Of a stretch of 64,000 nt of DNA, positions 1 to 8,342 are shown piece after piece. The DNA lies in assembly GCF_003385185.1 (NCBI RefSeq), contig NZ_PQHZ01000006.1, forward strand, positions 124,001 to 188,000. The letters are read 5' to 3'. Position 1 is the stretch's first letter; every line of letters begins with the position of its first letter. This DNA comes from Amycolatopsis palatopharyngis. Lineage in GTDB: Bacteria; Actinomycetota; Actinomycetes; Mycobacteriales; Pseudonocardiaceae. A model generated the notes under the pieces. That model saw nothing but the letters and a program-made list of their open reading frames with translations, ran no database searches and was not told the origin of the DNA. Made by a program: the position numbers and the translations under genes.

Positions 1-1191
1 GGCGCGGGCGACGTACTTGCCGCTCGCCAGGCGATACCAGAGATTCGAGGTGCCCTGCGTTCCCGTGACACTGGCGCCGGTCACCTGGCACTCGATCCGC
101 ACCTGGGCGTGCCTCGCCGCCAAACCCACCTGCGAGGCGGACCCCTGCGGCCCGGAGCGGACGTTCAACGGCGTGCTCTCGGTCGCGATCGTGCCCCACG
201 GGCCGGAACCGGTCCATTCGTAAGTCACGTTGACCCAGGCGTTGTCGGCGAGTTTCAGCCCGTCCCAGAACGTGCCGTCGGCGAGGTCGATGCCCGCCGG
301 GTTGGCGACCCTGCGGCCGAACTGGTCCTTGCCGCCGTTGTAGCCGTCCTGGTACGCGGCCTGTGCCTGTGGCTTGCCCTGCGGCAGGTCGGTCCACATC
401 TCGCGGTCGGCGTTCCAGTAGTCGTCCTTGGTGTTCCAAGGTCCGACGTCCCACACCGGGGCCCACTCGCAGCGCGCGTTGTCCGAGGTGCAGACCTGCA
501 CGGTGTAGTTGCCGCTGCCCTTGTTCGCGAGGCCCCTGCGGGAGGGCAGCGCGACGAAGTGGTCCCGGCTGACGATCACGTGCCCGTTCGCGGTGGTGCC
601 CCCGACGAGTCCCTCGCGGGTGGCGAAGACCCGGTAGGTGGAGGCGGCCGCCTGTACCGACCGGGTCGCGACGGTGTTCCCGGTGTTCCCGGCGTTCCAT
701 GCCGTCAGGTCGATCCGGTCGACGTCGGCTCCCTGAGTGCCTTCCGGTGTGATCAGCACGAGTCGCGTCTGCACCGAGGTCGTGGCCTCCGGCAGCACCG
801 CCGCTGCCTCCGGGGTGATCTCGGTCCACTCGCTCCACATGCCGTCGGCCCGCAGGCCGCGGACATCCACCGCGGCTTGTGCCTCGTCCGGGATCGTCGC
901 GTCCAGTTCGGCCACGACGGTGTTCACTGGCGACTCGAGTCGTTCGGCCGGAAACTCCTCGATCGAGGTGAGCTCGCTTCGCTCGGCACTCGCATAGGTG
1001 CCCGCGGCCGTGCCGTCGTACTGGGGCTCGGCCGGATTGACGAACCAGGTCAGGGTGCCGCTGGCCGGTACGGGTGGCCCCGCCGAGGCCGGTGCGGCGA
1101 GCGCGGTGGCGGCGATCGCCACTCCTGCGAAGGCCGCCGCCACGGAAGTCCACCGTGGACGGCGTCTCGTTCCGGTTCTCGTCGGCGTCAT
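1..1191 (-). CDS. Secreted SH3-type protein, 3' end outside window
   Basis: An open frame of 397 codons runs leftward from ATG 1191 and leaves the window without a stop. GGAGGAG lies 7 nt before the ATG. The N-terminus is a signal peptide: an Arg-rich n-region (RRRPR), a hydrophobic stretch and an ALAAPASA-type cleavage site near residue 36. The middle carries Trp/Asp-rich segments (VWDVGPWN) that recall RlpA-like double-psi barrels. The last visible part reads like a bacterial SH3 domain (LNVRSGPQ, then LWYRLASGKYV). The likely role is a secreted cell-wall-associated protein. The catalytic function, if any, is unknown and the C-terminus is not visible. Confidence 0.75.
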   Translation of the reverse strand, partial: MTPTRTGTRRRPRWTSVAAAFAGVAIAATALAAPASAGPPVPASGTLTWFVNPAEPQYDGTAAGTYASAERSELTSIEEFPAERLESPVNTVVAELDATIPDEAQAAVDVRGLRADGMWSEWTEITPEAAAVLPEATTSVQTRLVLITPEGTQGADVDRIDLTAWNAGNTGNTVATRSVQAAASTYRVFATREGLVGGTTANGHVIVSRDHFVALPSRRGLANKGSGNYTVQVCTSDNARCEWAPVWDVGPWNTKDDYWNADREMWTDLPQGKPQAQAAYQDGYNGGKDQFGRRVANPAGIDLADGTFWDGLKLADNAWVNVTYEWTGSGPWGTIATESTPLNVRSGPQGSASQVGLAARHAQVRIECQVTGASVTGTQGTSNLWYRLASGKYVARA

Positions 1192-1217
1192 CGGGCATCT
1201 CCTCCGGCGGGCCACGG

Positions 1218-1238
1218 AGCGACCTCCCGCAGGTCGCT
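1218..1238 (-). promoter_or_regulatory. Hairpin in 5' leader of the SH3 protein gene
   Basis: AGCGACCT (1218-1225) and AGGTCGCT (1231-1238) form a perfect 8-bp stem with a 5-nt loop. It sits between the putative promoter and the Shine-Dalgarno sequence of the SH3 protein gene. It has no U-tract, so it could be a leader structure or an attenuator. I could not match it to the c-di-AMP riboswitch often found before actinobacterial wall-hydrolase genes. Confidence 0.4.
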
Positions 1239-1267
1239 ACAGGGCCGCACCCCGCCTGGCTAGGGAG

Positions 1268-1296
1268 AGCCAAAACCGATCGTGGTGATCTGTCAA
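1268..1296 (-). promoter_or_regulatory. Putative promoter for the SH3 protein gene
   Basis: Reading leftward, TTGACA (1296-1291) is followed after 17 nt by TTGGCT (1273-1268). The -35 matches consensus and the -10 is weak. The spacing is ideal and would give a leader of about 70 nt containing the hairpin at 1218-1238. Confidence 0.4.
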
Positions 1297-1409
1297 CCAA
1301 CCGTGTGAAAGCGAGTGAAAATTACCGACTATCGTCGCCCAGCAGAGTGTCCAGCTCGGCAAGTGGGCGTGCCGCGTTGCTGCACCCGGGGGACGCTCGC
1401 GCGGGGGAG

Positions 1410-2570
1410 TCACCCAGCGAGACGGCCTCGCACCGCCTCGCGGTCGACCTTGCCGGGGCCACGCAGCGGAAGTTCCGCGTTGAACTCCAGCCGCTTCGGC
1501 ACAGCGGCGCGCCCGAGTTCTGCCCGCACTCCGGCCAGCAGCCGGGAGTGCAGCTCCTCTCCGCCGGACGAGCTCCCGGTGGGCACGACGACCGCGGCGA
1601 CGGATTCGCCCCACTCGGGATCGGGCAGGCCGACCACGCAGGCCATGGCCACCCCAGGGTCTGCCGTCAGTACGCGTTCGACGGCCGCCGCCGCGATCTT
1701 GACGCCGCCAGTGTTGATCACGTCGTCGGCGCGGCCCAGGATCTCCAGCCTGCCGTCGTCGTGCAGCCGTCCGAGGTCGCTGGTGCGGAACCAGCCTCCG
1801 GTGAAGGTCGTCGCCGTGAGGTCGGGCCGCAGCCGGTAGCCGTGCGCGAGCATCGGTCCCGCCAGCTCCACGCGGCCTCCGGTGTCGAGACGCACGCGCA
1901 CCCCGGTCAGCGGAACCCCGTCGTACACACAGCCGCTGGCGGTCTCGCTCATGCCGTAGGCACTGATGACGCTGATCCCCGCCCAAAGGGCAGCCGACCG
2001 CAACCGGTCGTCCAGCGCGGCTCCACCGAGGACGATCGCGTCGAACCCGGCGGCCGCACTGACCGCGTCCTCGCCCGCGGAAAGCAGCCGGGCGAGCTGG
2101 GTCGGTACGAGCGCGGTGTAGTGCGGTCCGGGCAGGCGCTGGTGTGCCCTCGCGGCTTCGGCGAAGGCGCTGGGATCGAAACCCGACGACGTGTCGAGGA
2201 CGGTGGGTTCGTGCCCGGCGAGCATCCCGCGCACGAGCACCTGCAGGCCGCCCACGTAGTGCGCGGGGGTGGCGAGCAACCACCGCCCGGGCCCGCCAAG
2301 GCGGTCGATGGTGGCCGTGGCGGATGCGGTGAGCGCGGCGGCGGAGAGCAGGACACCCTTCGGTGCGCCGGTCGAACCGGAGGTCGGCACGATCACCGCG
2401 GTGGACGGCTCCACCGGCGTGCCGGGTTCCATCGCATCCCTGACCGCACCGGCACCAGGGGAACGTGAGTCAAGCGGCAGGACCGCGGGGCCGCCGTCGA
2501 GAGCGGTTTCCAACGCGCTCATCAGCTCACGTACGGACTCCGGCCCGCTGTCGGTCCACACCTCGTGCAC
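1410..2570 (-). CDS. menE: o-Succinylbenzoate-CoA ligase MenE
   Basis: ANL-superfamily AMP-forming ligase that activates o-succinylbenzoate with CoA for MenB in menaquinone synthesis. Seen: P-loop VPTSGSTGAPKGV, adenylation motif YGMSETASG, the hinge region GWFRTSDLGRL...GRADD, and the catalytic Lys motif GPGKVDREAV near the C-terminus. The start is GTG 2570, with AGGAGG 4 nt upstream. The frame stays open for 21 more codons through the palindromic repeat, but those codons are repeat sequence and were excluded. The protein is 386 aa, as in short actinobacterial MenE. It lies downstream of menB on the same strand. Confidence 0.93.
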   Translation of the reverse strand: MHEVWTDSGPESVRELMSALETALDGGPAVLPLDSRSPGAGAVRDAMEPGTPVEPSTAVIVPTSGSTGAPKGVLLSAAALTASATATIDRLGGPGRWLLATPAHYVGGLQVLVRGMLAGHEPTVLDTSSGFDPSAFAEAARAHQRLPGPHYTALVPTQLARLLSAGEDAVSAAAGFDAIVLGGAALDDRLRSAALWAGISVISAYGMSETASGCVYDGVPLTGVRVRLDTGGRVELAGPMLAHGYRLRPDLTATTFTGGWFRTSDLGRLHDDGRLEILGRADDVINTGGVKIAAAAVERVLTADPGVAMACVVGLPDPEWGESVAAVVVPTGSSSGGEELHSRLLAGVRAELGRAAVPKRLEFNAELPLRGPGKVDREAVRGRLAG

Positions 2571-2588
2571 CCTGCCTCCTCTCTCACC

Positions 2589-2624
2589 CACGTATCGCAC
2601 TTTCCCGGGAAAGTGCGATACGTG
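2589..2624. repeat. 36-bp perfect palindrome, dispersed repeat copy 1
   Basis: A perfect 36-bp palindrome without a loop, centred at 2606/2607. The core is TTTCCCGGGAAA, extended by CGCAC/GTGCG and ACGTAT/ATACGT arms. It lies immediately upstream of the menE ribosome binding site in the menB-menE gap. It is the longest of five related copies in the window. Confidence 0.9.
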
Positions 2625-2637
2625 CACGCGCAACTAC

Positions 2638-2659
2638 CGCGCTTTCCCGGGAAAGCGCG
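2638..2659. repeat. 22-bp palindrome, dispersed repeat copy 2
   Basis: Perfect palindrome with 11-bp arms (CGCGCTTTCCC and its complement), centred at 2648/2649. It is the second of three copies in the menB-menE gap. Confidence 0.9.
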
Positions 2660-2690
2660 CGTCGAAGGTGCCCCCGGCCTTGGGAACCCT

Positions 2691-2712
2691 CGCACTTTCC
2701 CGGGAAAGCGTG
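2691..2712. repeat. 22-bp palindrome, dispersed repeat copy 3
   Basis: CGCACTTTCCC followed by GGGAAAGCGTG: the same core with one mismatch and one G:T in the arms. It begins 8 bp from the menB stop and may act as a terminator or processing site. Confidence 0.85.
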
Positions 2713-2719
2713 ATGACTG

Positions 2720-3643
2720 TCAGTAGTAGTAGGGGTGCGGGGACCAGTCTGGGTCTCGTTTGGCGAGGAAGGCGTCCCGGCCCTCGACGGCCTCGTCCTG
2801 CATGTACGCCAGCCGGGTGGTTTCCCCGGCGAACAACTGCTGCCCGACGAGCCCGTCGTCGATCAGGTTGAACGCGTACTTCAGCATCCGCTGGGCGGTC
2901 GGCGACTTGCCGTTGATCTCCCAGGCCCAGCGCAGTGCCTCGGCCTCGAGCTCGGCGTGCGGGACGGCCGCGTTCACCGCGCCCATCGCCTTCGCCTCCT
3001 CCGCGCTGTACTCGCGGCCGAGGAAGAAGATCTCCCGCGCCACCTTCTGCCCGACCTGCCTGGCCAGGTAGGCCGAGCCATAACCGCCGTCGAACGAGCC
3101 GACGTCGGCATCGGTCTGCTTGAACTTGCCGTGCTCGGCCGAGGCCAGTGTCAGATCACATACGACGTGCAGGGAGTGACCGCCGCCTGCCGCCCAGCCG
3201 GGGACCACCGCGATCACCACCTTCGGCATGAACCTGATCAGCCGCTGGACCTCGAGAATGTGCAGCCGGCCTGCGCGAGCGGGGTCCACAGTGTCGGAGG
3301 TCTCCCCGTCCGCGTACTGATAGCCGGAGCGACCGCGAATACGCTGGTCACCACCAGAACAAAAAGCCCAGCCGCCGTCCCGTGGCGATGGGCCGTTACC
3401 GGTGAGCAGGACGCAGCCGACGTCCGAGCTCATCCGGGCATGGTCAAGCGCCCGGTACAGCTCGTCCACGGTGTGCGGACGGAACGCATTACGCACCTCG
3501 GGACGGTCGAACGCGATCCGTACCACGCGTTTGCCGGACCGGTTTTCGGTCGAACGGTGGTAGGTGATGTCGGTGAAGTCGAAACCTTCGATTTCGCTCC
3601 ATTGGGCGGGGTCGAACAGCTCGGAAATCTGGACGTCATCCAC
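2720..3643 (-). CDS. menB: 1,4-Dihydroxy-2-naphthoyl-CoA synthase MenB
   Basis: Crotonase-family enzyme that closes the naphthalenoid ring of o-succinylbenzoyl-CoA in menaquinone synthesis. Seen: FCSGGDQRIRG and PGWAAGGGHSLHVVCDL oxyanion-hole regions, the MenB-typical DADVGSFDGGYGSAYLARQVG region (about residues 177-197), and a C-terminus ending DWSPHPYYY, as in mycobacterial MenB. It is 307 aa, normal for actinobacteria. The GTG start at 3643 has no Shine-Dalgarno but lies 7 nt after a TATTCT hexamer, so the transcript is probably leaderless. It is divergent from menD. Confidence 0.96.
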   Translation of the reverse strand: MDDVQISELFDPAQWSEIEGFDFTDITYHRSTENRSGKRVVRIAFDRPEVRNAFRPHTVDELYRALDHARMSSDVGCVLLTGNGPSPRDGGWAFCSGGDQRIRGRSGYQYADGETSDTVDPARAGRLHILEVQRLIRFMPKVVIAVVPGWAAGGGHSLHVVCDLTLASAEHGKFKQTDADVGSFDGGYGSAYLARQVGQKVAREIFFLGREYSAEEAKAMGAVNAAVPHAELEAEALRWAWEINGKSPTAQRMLKYAFNLIDDGLVGQQLFAGETTRLAYMQDEAVEGRDAFLAKRDPDWSPHPYYY

Positions 3644-3650
3644 GTTTGGG

Positions 3651-3656
3651 AGAATA
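3651..3656 (-). promoter_or_regulatory. -10 element of leaderless menB
   Basis: TATTCT on the minus strand (3656-3651) is separated by exactly 7 nt from the GTG start of menB. This is the geometry typical of actinobacterial leaderless transcripts. No convincing -35 was found. Confidence 0.5.
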
Positions 3657-3700
3657 GGTCTTGTGACGACGACCAGTACGACGACATCAGGGGTCCGCTG

Positions 3701-5383
3701 GTGAATCCGTCAACCGCGCAGGCCAGGGTCATCGTCGACGAACTCGTCCGCAACACCGTGTCCCACGTGGTGCTCTGTCCCGGCTCCCGCAACGCCGCGC
3801 TCTCGCTGGCGCTCTACGAGGCCGCCTCGGCCGGGAAACTGCGCCTGCACGTGCGCATCGACGAGCGCGGCGCGGCCTTCCTCGCCCTCGGTATCGCCGC
3901 CCGCACCGGGCGCCCCGTCGCCGTGATGTGCACCTCGGGCACGGCCGCGGCCAACTTCCACCCGGCCGTGCTGGAGGCCGACCGCGCCGGTGTCCCGCTG
4001 ATCGTGCTCACCGCCGACCGGCCGCCGGAGCTGCGGGCCGCGGGCGCGAATCAGGTCATCGACCAGCACCAGCTCTACGGCGGTGCCGTGCGCTACTTCG
4101 ACGAGCTGGCGGTCGCTGAGGGCAGGGCGGGGCAGAACTCGTACTGGCGCAGCCAGATCTGCCGGGCCTGGAACGCTGCCTACGGGGAATGGCGCTGCGG
4201 GCCCGTGCACCTCAACGTGCCGTTCCGGGAACCGCTGGTGCCCGAAACCGGCCCCGGCGCCGACGAGTGGTTCGAGTCGCTGGAGGGCCGCGCGGGTGGT
4301 GCGCGGTGGACCGAACTGCCCGACTTCGGCGCGCTGCCGGCTTTCGTCGTGCCCTCGGCCCGGCACGGGCTGGTCATCGCCTGCGACGCGGGTGTGCGGG
4401 CGGCCAGCGAATGGGCCGAGCAGCACGGCTGGCCCGTGGTCTCGGAGACCGGCGGTCTCGGCCTCGGCGGCGCGACCGCCATGGGCTCGGGCGCCTGGCT
4501 GCTCGGTGTCGAGGAGTTCATCTCCGAGCACAAGCCCGAGCAGGTGCTGTGCATCGGCCGCCCGACGGTGTTTCGCCAGGTCCAGGGCTTGTTGTCCGAT
4601 CCGGACGTCGAGGTCCTGCTCGTCCGGCCCGACTCGGACTGGCCCGCGCCCGCGCACAATGTGCGGCAGGTCGGGCAGTGGTTCGACGAGCCGACCAAAC
4701 CCGCCGACCCCGACTGGCTGGCCAGCTGGCAACGCGCGGACGCCGCCGCGGGCGCGGCCGTGCGCCACGCACTCGCCGAGGAGCCGTGGCCGAGCGGGCT
4801 GGCACTGGCAGCCGAACTTGTCGACGCCCTGCCCGAGGACTCACTGCTGGTCGTCGGCTCGTCCAACCCGACCCGGGACGTCGCACTCGCCGCAGGCATC
4901 CGGCCGGACGTGCTGGTGCACCGCAACCGGGGCGTCGCGGGCATCGACGGGACCGTGTCCACCGCCATCGGCGCCGCCACCGTGCACCGCGGCCACTCCT
5001 ACGCGCTGATCGGCGACCTGACCTTCCTGCACGACGCCAACGGCCTGCTCACCGGCTCGGCCGAGCAACGCCCCGACCTCACGATCGTGGTACTCAACGA
5101 CGACGGTGGCGGCATCTTCTCGCTGCTGGAGCAGGGCGCGCCGGAGCACGGCGCGAGCTTCGAGCGGGTGTTCGGCACGCCGCACGGCGCCGACCTCGGC
5201 GCACTGTGCGCGGCCTATCGGGTGCCGCACAGTGTGGCGGCCACCCGGACCGAACTGCGCGCCGCGCTGCGCCCGGAGCCCGGCCTGCGTGTCGTTGAGG
5301 TGCGGGTCGACCGGTCCAGGCACCGCGATTTGCACGCCCGCGTCCGGGCGGCAGTGGCCAGGGACGTCGGCACCAGGCGGTAG
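3701..5383 (+). CDS. menD: SEPHCHC synthase MenD
   Basis: Thiamine-diphosphate enzyme that joins 2-oxoglutarate-derived succinate semialdehyde to isochorismate, the first committed step of menaquinone synthesis. Seen: N-terminal NPSTAQARVIVDELVRN, LCPGSRNAALSLAL, TSGTAAANFHPAV, and the ThDP/Mg site GDLTFLHDANG followed by NDDGGGIFS. The frame is open far upstream, but GTG 3701 gives the family N-terminus (VNPSTAQ), and AGGGG lies 8 nt before it. The protein is 560 aa, the usual length. It is divergent from menB and converges with pxpA, 18 bp away. Confidence 0.96.
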   Translation: MNPSTAQARVIVDELVRNTVSHVVLCPGSRNAALSLALYEAASAGKLRLHVRIDERGAAFLALGIAARTGRPVAVMCTSGTAAANFHPAVLEADRAGVPLIVLTADRPPELRAAGANQVIDQHQLYGGAVRYFDELAVAEGRAGQNSYWRSQICRAWNAAYGEWRCGPVHLNVPFREPLVPETGPGADEWFESLEGRAGGARWTELPDFGALPAFVVPSARHGLVIACDAGVRAASEWAEQHGWPVVSETGGLGLGGATAMGSGAWLLGVEEFISEHKPEQVLCIGRPTVFRQVQGLLSDPDVEVLLVRPDSDWPAPAHNVRQVGQWFDEPTKPADPDWLASWQRADAAAGAAVRHALAEEPWPSGLALAAELVDALPEDSLLVVGSSNPTRDVALAAGIRPDVLVHRNRGVAGIDGTVSTAIGAATVHRGHSYALIGDLTFLHDANGLLTGSAEQRPDLTIVVLNDDGGGIFSLLEQGAPEHGASFERVFGTPHGADLGALCAAYRVPHSVAATRTELRAALRPEPGLRVVEVRVDRSRHRDLHARVRAAVARDVGTRR

Positions 5384-5401
5384 GTCCCGGCCAAGCGCCG
5401 C

Positions 5402-6166
5402 CTAGACCCCAGCGAACGCGCGTAGCGTCACACCGGCATCGAGCAGTGCGGCGCGGACCGCATGGGCGATCTCCACCGCACCTGGGGTGTCCCCGTGCAC
5501 GCAGATCGAGCGCGCCGACACCGCGACGTCGGTGTCCCCGGTGCTGCGCACCGTCGCCTCGGTGGCCAGCCGGACGCAGCGGGCCGCGATGGCCTCGACG
5601 TCGTGCAGAACGGCACCGGGCTCGCGGCGGGAGACCAGCCTGCCCTCCGGGGTGTAGGCCCGGTCGGCGAAGGCCTCTGGCACACCCCGCGCCCCGGCCG
5701 CCGTGAGCAGACGCGATCCGGGCAGCCCGAGGATCGGCAGGTCCGGTGCGTACCGCGTGACGCCCTCGACCACCGCGGCGGCCTGCGCCTCGTCGGTCAC
5801 GGCGGTGTTGTAGAGCGCGCCGTGCGGCTTGACGTAGGCCACCCTGGTGCCTGCCGCTCTGGCGAAGCCGTCCAGCGCGCCGATCTGGTAGATCACCTCG
5901 TCGGCGAGTTGGGCAGGGTCGACGTCGATGTACCTACGGCCGAATCCGGCGAGGTCGCGGTAGGAGACCTGCGCTCCGATCACCACTCCTGAGGCGGCGG
6001 CACGCGCACAGGTGGCGCGCATGATCGACGGATCTCCGGCATGGAAGCCGCAGGCGACATTCGCGCTGGTCACCACGCCGAGCAGAGCCTCGTCGTCGCC
6101 GAGGGTCCACACCCCGAATCCCTCGCCGAGATCGCAGTTCAGGTCGATCACCGGTGTATGAGCCAA
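5402..6166 (-). CDS. pxpA: 5-Oxoprolinase subunit A (LamB/YcsF family)
   Basis: LamB/YcsF family protein of 254 aa. Family knowledge: PxpA works with PxpB and PxpC in ATP-dependent hydrolysis of 5-oxoproline. Seen: the signature [12 protein letters not shown] at the N-terminus, [22 protein letters not shown], and [12 protein letters not shown] near the C-terminus, all family hallmarks. The start is TTG 6166, preceded by GAAGGA. No pxpB/pxpC lies in this window, so the gene is an orphan here. Its transcript diverges from the M1 peptidase gene. Confidence 0.92.
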   Translation of the reverse strand: MAHTPVIDLNCDLGEGFGVWTLGDDEALLGVVTSANVACGFHAGDPSIMRATCARAAASGVVIGAQVSYRDLAGFGRRYIDVDPAQLADEVIYQIGALDGFARAAGTRVAYVKPHGALYNTAVTDEAQAAAVVEGVTRYAPDLPILGLPGSRLLTAAGARGVPEAFADRAYTPEGRLVSRREPGAVLHDVEAIAARCVRLATEATVRSTGDTDVAVSARSICVHGDTPGAVEIAHAVRAALLDAGVTLRAFAGV

Positions 6167-6243
6167 GAACCATCCTTCGGCCGTGTTCCGGCGGTCGAAA
6201 CGCCGGATACGTTCGTCGGGCTTGTACTACTGGGAGGCTATAC

Positions 6244-7746
6244 ATGCGCGTTCGAACTCGCGCCGGGATCGGCCTCGCGGCCACCGGGCTCGCGACGGTC
6301 ATGCTCTCCACGACGGCCACGGCCGCGCCGGCCCACGGCGCTCCCGGCGTCGGCGACCCGTACTACCCGGGCGCGGGCAACGGGGGATACGACGTCGCCC
6401 ACTACGACATCCGGCTGACCTACCAGCCCGAGATCGACCTGCTCAGCGGCACCACGACGATCCTCGCGACGACGACGCAGGAGTTGTCCCGCTTCAACCT
6501 CGACTTCGGCCTCGGCGTCGAGTCCGTGCGGGTCAACAACGCCCCGGCCCGCTTCCGCACCTCGGGCAAGGACCCGAGCGAGTTGATCGTCACCCCGGCC
6601 AGGCCGCTGGCGGCGAACCAGTTCGTCGCCGTGACCGTGCGCTACTCGGGTACGCCCTCGGAGGTGGAGATCGACGGCTACACCGCCTGGAAGCGCACGG
6701 CCGATGGCGGACTCGCCGTGGACGAACCGCAGAGCGCCGAGTGGTGGTACCCGTCCAACGATCACCCGACCGACAAGGCGACGTTCGACGTCTCCGTCGA
6801 GGTCCCCGACGACTCCGCCGCGATCTCCAACGGCACCCTGGTGCGCAAGACCAAGCAGCGGGCGGGCTGGACCAGGTGGAACTGGCGCAGCACCCAGCCA
6901 CAGGCCACCTACCTGACCTTCCTCGCGGTCGGCGACTTCGAGGTATCGCAGTCGACCACCCCGAGCGGGCTGCCGATGATCAACGCGTACGACCCCGCGC
7001 TCGGCGCGAACCTGTACGCCGCGAAGGCGAGCATCGAGCGCACTCCCGAGGTGGTCGAGGCACTGGAGCAGTACTTCGGGCCCTACCCGTTCGAGGCGCA
7101 GGGCGGTGTCGCTTCCACCGGCCTCGGCTTCGCCCTGGAGAACCAGACCCGCTCGGTCTACAGCGACAGGTTCTTCCGATCCGGCTCCAACACCTCGGTC
7201 GTCGCCCACGAGAACGCGCACCAATGGTTCGGCGACTCCGTTTCGCTCGGCCGGTGGAGCGACATCTGGCTGAACGAGGGCTTCGCGACCTACGCCGAGT
7301 TCCTCTGGTCGGAGGACCAGGGGGAGGGTACGGCCGCCGAGCTCGCGCGGTATATGTACGACTCGGTCCCGGCCGACGACGACTTCTGGCAGGTGCTGCC
7401 GGGCGATCCCGGCGCCGAAAACCAGTTCGACGCGGCCGTCTACGACCGGGGCGCGATGGCGGTGCACGCGCTGCGCACGACCGTCGGTGACGAGGCCTTC
7501 TTCACCATTCTGCGGACGTGGCTGGAGCAGCGGAAGGGCGGCGACGCACGGATCCCCGAGTTCGTCGCACTCGCGGAGCGCGTCTCCGGGCAGGAGCTCG
7601 ACGAGCTGTTCCAGACCTGGCTGTTCACCAAGGGCAAGCCGGAGATCGGCCCGAACGGCGAGACCGTGCGGACCATGACCGCCCCGGTCCAGCCCGAGTC
7701 CTACGCCCAGATCAAGGCCAACCAGCAACACCTGCACGAGCACTGA
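6244..7746 (+). CDS. Secreted M1-family metallo-aminopeptidase
   Basis: Zinc aminopeptidase of the M1 (gluzincin) family, exported. Seen: a signal peptide (MRVRTRAGIGLAATGLATVML, then TATAAPAHG), the substrate-binding GFALEN variant of the GxMEN motif, and the zinc site HENAHQWFGD followed by NEGFATYAEFLW with the third ligand Glu. ATG 6244 has GGGAGG 7 nt upstream, and the signal peptide supports this start over longer in-frame versions. At 500 aa it lacks the large C-terminal helical domain of cytosolic PepN. The peptide substrate is unknown. Confidence 0.92.
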   Translation: MRVRTRAGIGLAATGLATVMLSTTATAAPAHGAPGVGDPYYPGAGNGGYDVAHYDIRLTYQPEIDLLSGTTTILATTTQELSRFNLDFGLGVESVRVNNAPARFRTSGKDPSELIVTPARPLAANQFVAVTVRYSGTPSEVEIDGYTAWKRTADGGLAVDEPQSAEWWYPSNDHPTDKATFDVSVEVPDDSAAISNGTLVRKTKQRAGWTRWNWRSTQPQATYLTFLAVGDFEVSQSTTPSGLPMINAYDPALGANLYAAKASIERTPEVVEALEQYFGPYPFEAQGGVASTGLGFALENQTRSVYSDRFFRSGSNTSVVAHENAHQWFGDSVSLGRWSDIWLNEGFATYAEFLWSEDQGEGTAAELARYMYDSVPADDDFWQVLPGDPGAENQFDAAVYDRGAMAVHALRTTVGDEAFFTILRTWLEQRKGGDARIPEFVALAERVSGQELDELFQTWLFTKGKPEIGPNGETVRTMTAPVQPESYAQIKANQQHLHEH

Positions 7747-7781
7747 GCCCGGACAGCGCTGGGGGCCGCTGGGGCCACGAC

Positions 7782-7821
7782 TGGAGTCCGCCCGCCACAC
7801 ACGGGGGGTGGGCGGACTCCA
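7782..7821. terminator. Long inverted repeat after the M1 peptidase gene
   Basis: TGGAGTCCGCCC (7782-7793) and GGGCGGACTCCA (7810-7821) form a perfect 12-bp stem with a 16-nt loop. It lies 35 bp after the peptidase stop. There is no U-tract, which is usual for high-GC terminators. Its right arm ends 2 bp before the TAGGCT -10 of the next gene, so it may also affect that promoter. Confidence 0.6.
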
Positions 7822-7822
7822 C

Positions 7823-7828
7823 TAGGCT
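7823..7828 (+). promoter_or_regulatory. -10 element of leaderless DUF3592 gene
   Basis: TAGGCT lies exactly 7 nt upstream of the GTG at 7836. It decides the start choice, since no Shine-Dalgarno sequence precedes that GTG. Confidence 0.5.
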
Positions 7829-7835
7829 GGATGGC

Positions 7836-8309
7836 GTGGTGGCGGGCAGCGAGCGTACGTGGCGGATCGCCCTGCGGGCGGTGTTCGCGGTGGCCGTTCT
7901 GCTGACCGTGCTGTGCGTCGCGCTGCTGCTGGCCGCGATCCGGAACGACAGGGCCATCTCCGCCAACATGGGCACCGCGTACGCCACGGTCGAGCAGGTC
8001 AGTTTCGACCGCGCGATCATCCGCTACGAAACCCCGGATGGCATCGCGCACAGTCCCGCCAACGGTGTGCTCTATCCCGAGGGGTTGGCCGCTGGAGACC
8101 TGGTGTGGATCGAGTACGACACCACTGATCCGGATCTGGCCAGGGTCGCGGGCCGCGATGCCTCCCTGACCCTGCTGCCGCTCGGCACGATGCTCCTGTT
8201 CACCTGGCTGGTGGCCGGCCCGTTGATCTGGTGGATCCGCCGCAACGTGTCCGCTGCCGCCGCGCCGGCCCCCGAAGGCGCGAAGACCGAGGCCACCCAC
8301 CCCGCCTGA
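7836..8309 (+). CDS. DUF3592-type two-helix membrane protein
   Basis: A 157-aa protein with a hydrophobic helix near residues 10-35, an extracytoplasmic domain of about 75 residues (contains IRYETPDG and VWIEYDTTDPDLARVAG), and a second helix near 112-138 followed by Arg residues and an Ala/Pro-rich tail. The domain pattern fits DUF3592. By position it corresponds to Rv0556 of M. tuberculosis, between menD and mgtA. No function is known. GTG 7836 is chosen from the leaderless promoter; GTG 7839 is an alternative. Confidence 0.8.
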   Translation: MVAGSERTWRIALRAVFAVAVLLTVLCVALLLAAIRNDRAISANMGTAYATVEQVSFDRAIIRYETPDGIAHSPANGVLYPEGLAAGDLVWIEYDTTDPDLARVAGRDASLTLLPLGTMLLFTWLVAGPLIWWIRRNVSAAAAPAPEGAKTEATHPA

Positions 8310-8312
8310 TTC

Positions 8313-8334
8313 CGCGCTTTCCCGGGAAAGTGCG
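8313..8334. repeat. 22-bp palindrome, dispersed repeat copy 4
   Basis: CGCGCTTTCCC followed by GGGAAAGTGCG, one mismatch between arms. It lies between the convergent DUF3592 and inositol-phosphatase genes, 4 bp after one stop and 9 bp from the other, where a bidirectional terminator would be expected. Confidence 0.85.
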
Positions 8335-8342
8335 ACGCCGGG

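Noticed and set aside
109-1263. Long plus-strand frame opposite the SH3 protein gene
   Set aside because: The minus strand has an intact frame with signal peptide, Shine-Dalgarno and SH3-like end; the plus frame is Arg/Pro-rich with no domain.
1192-1300. c-di-AMP (ydaO-type) riboswitch before the secreted protein gene
   Set aside because: The leader has a stem but not the conserved G-rich and A-rich segments I would expect.
2735-3700. Upstream extension of the menD frame by 322 codons
   Set aside because: It runs antisense through menB, and the MenD family N-terminus begins at GTG 3701.
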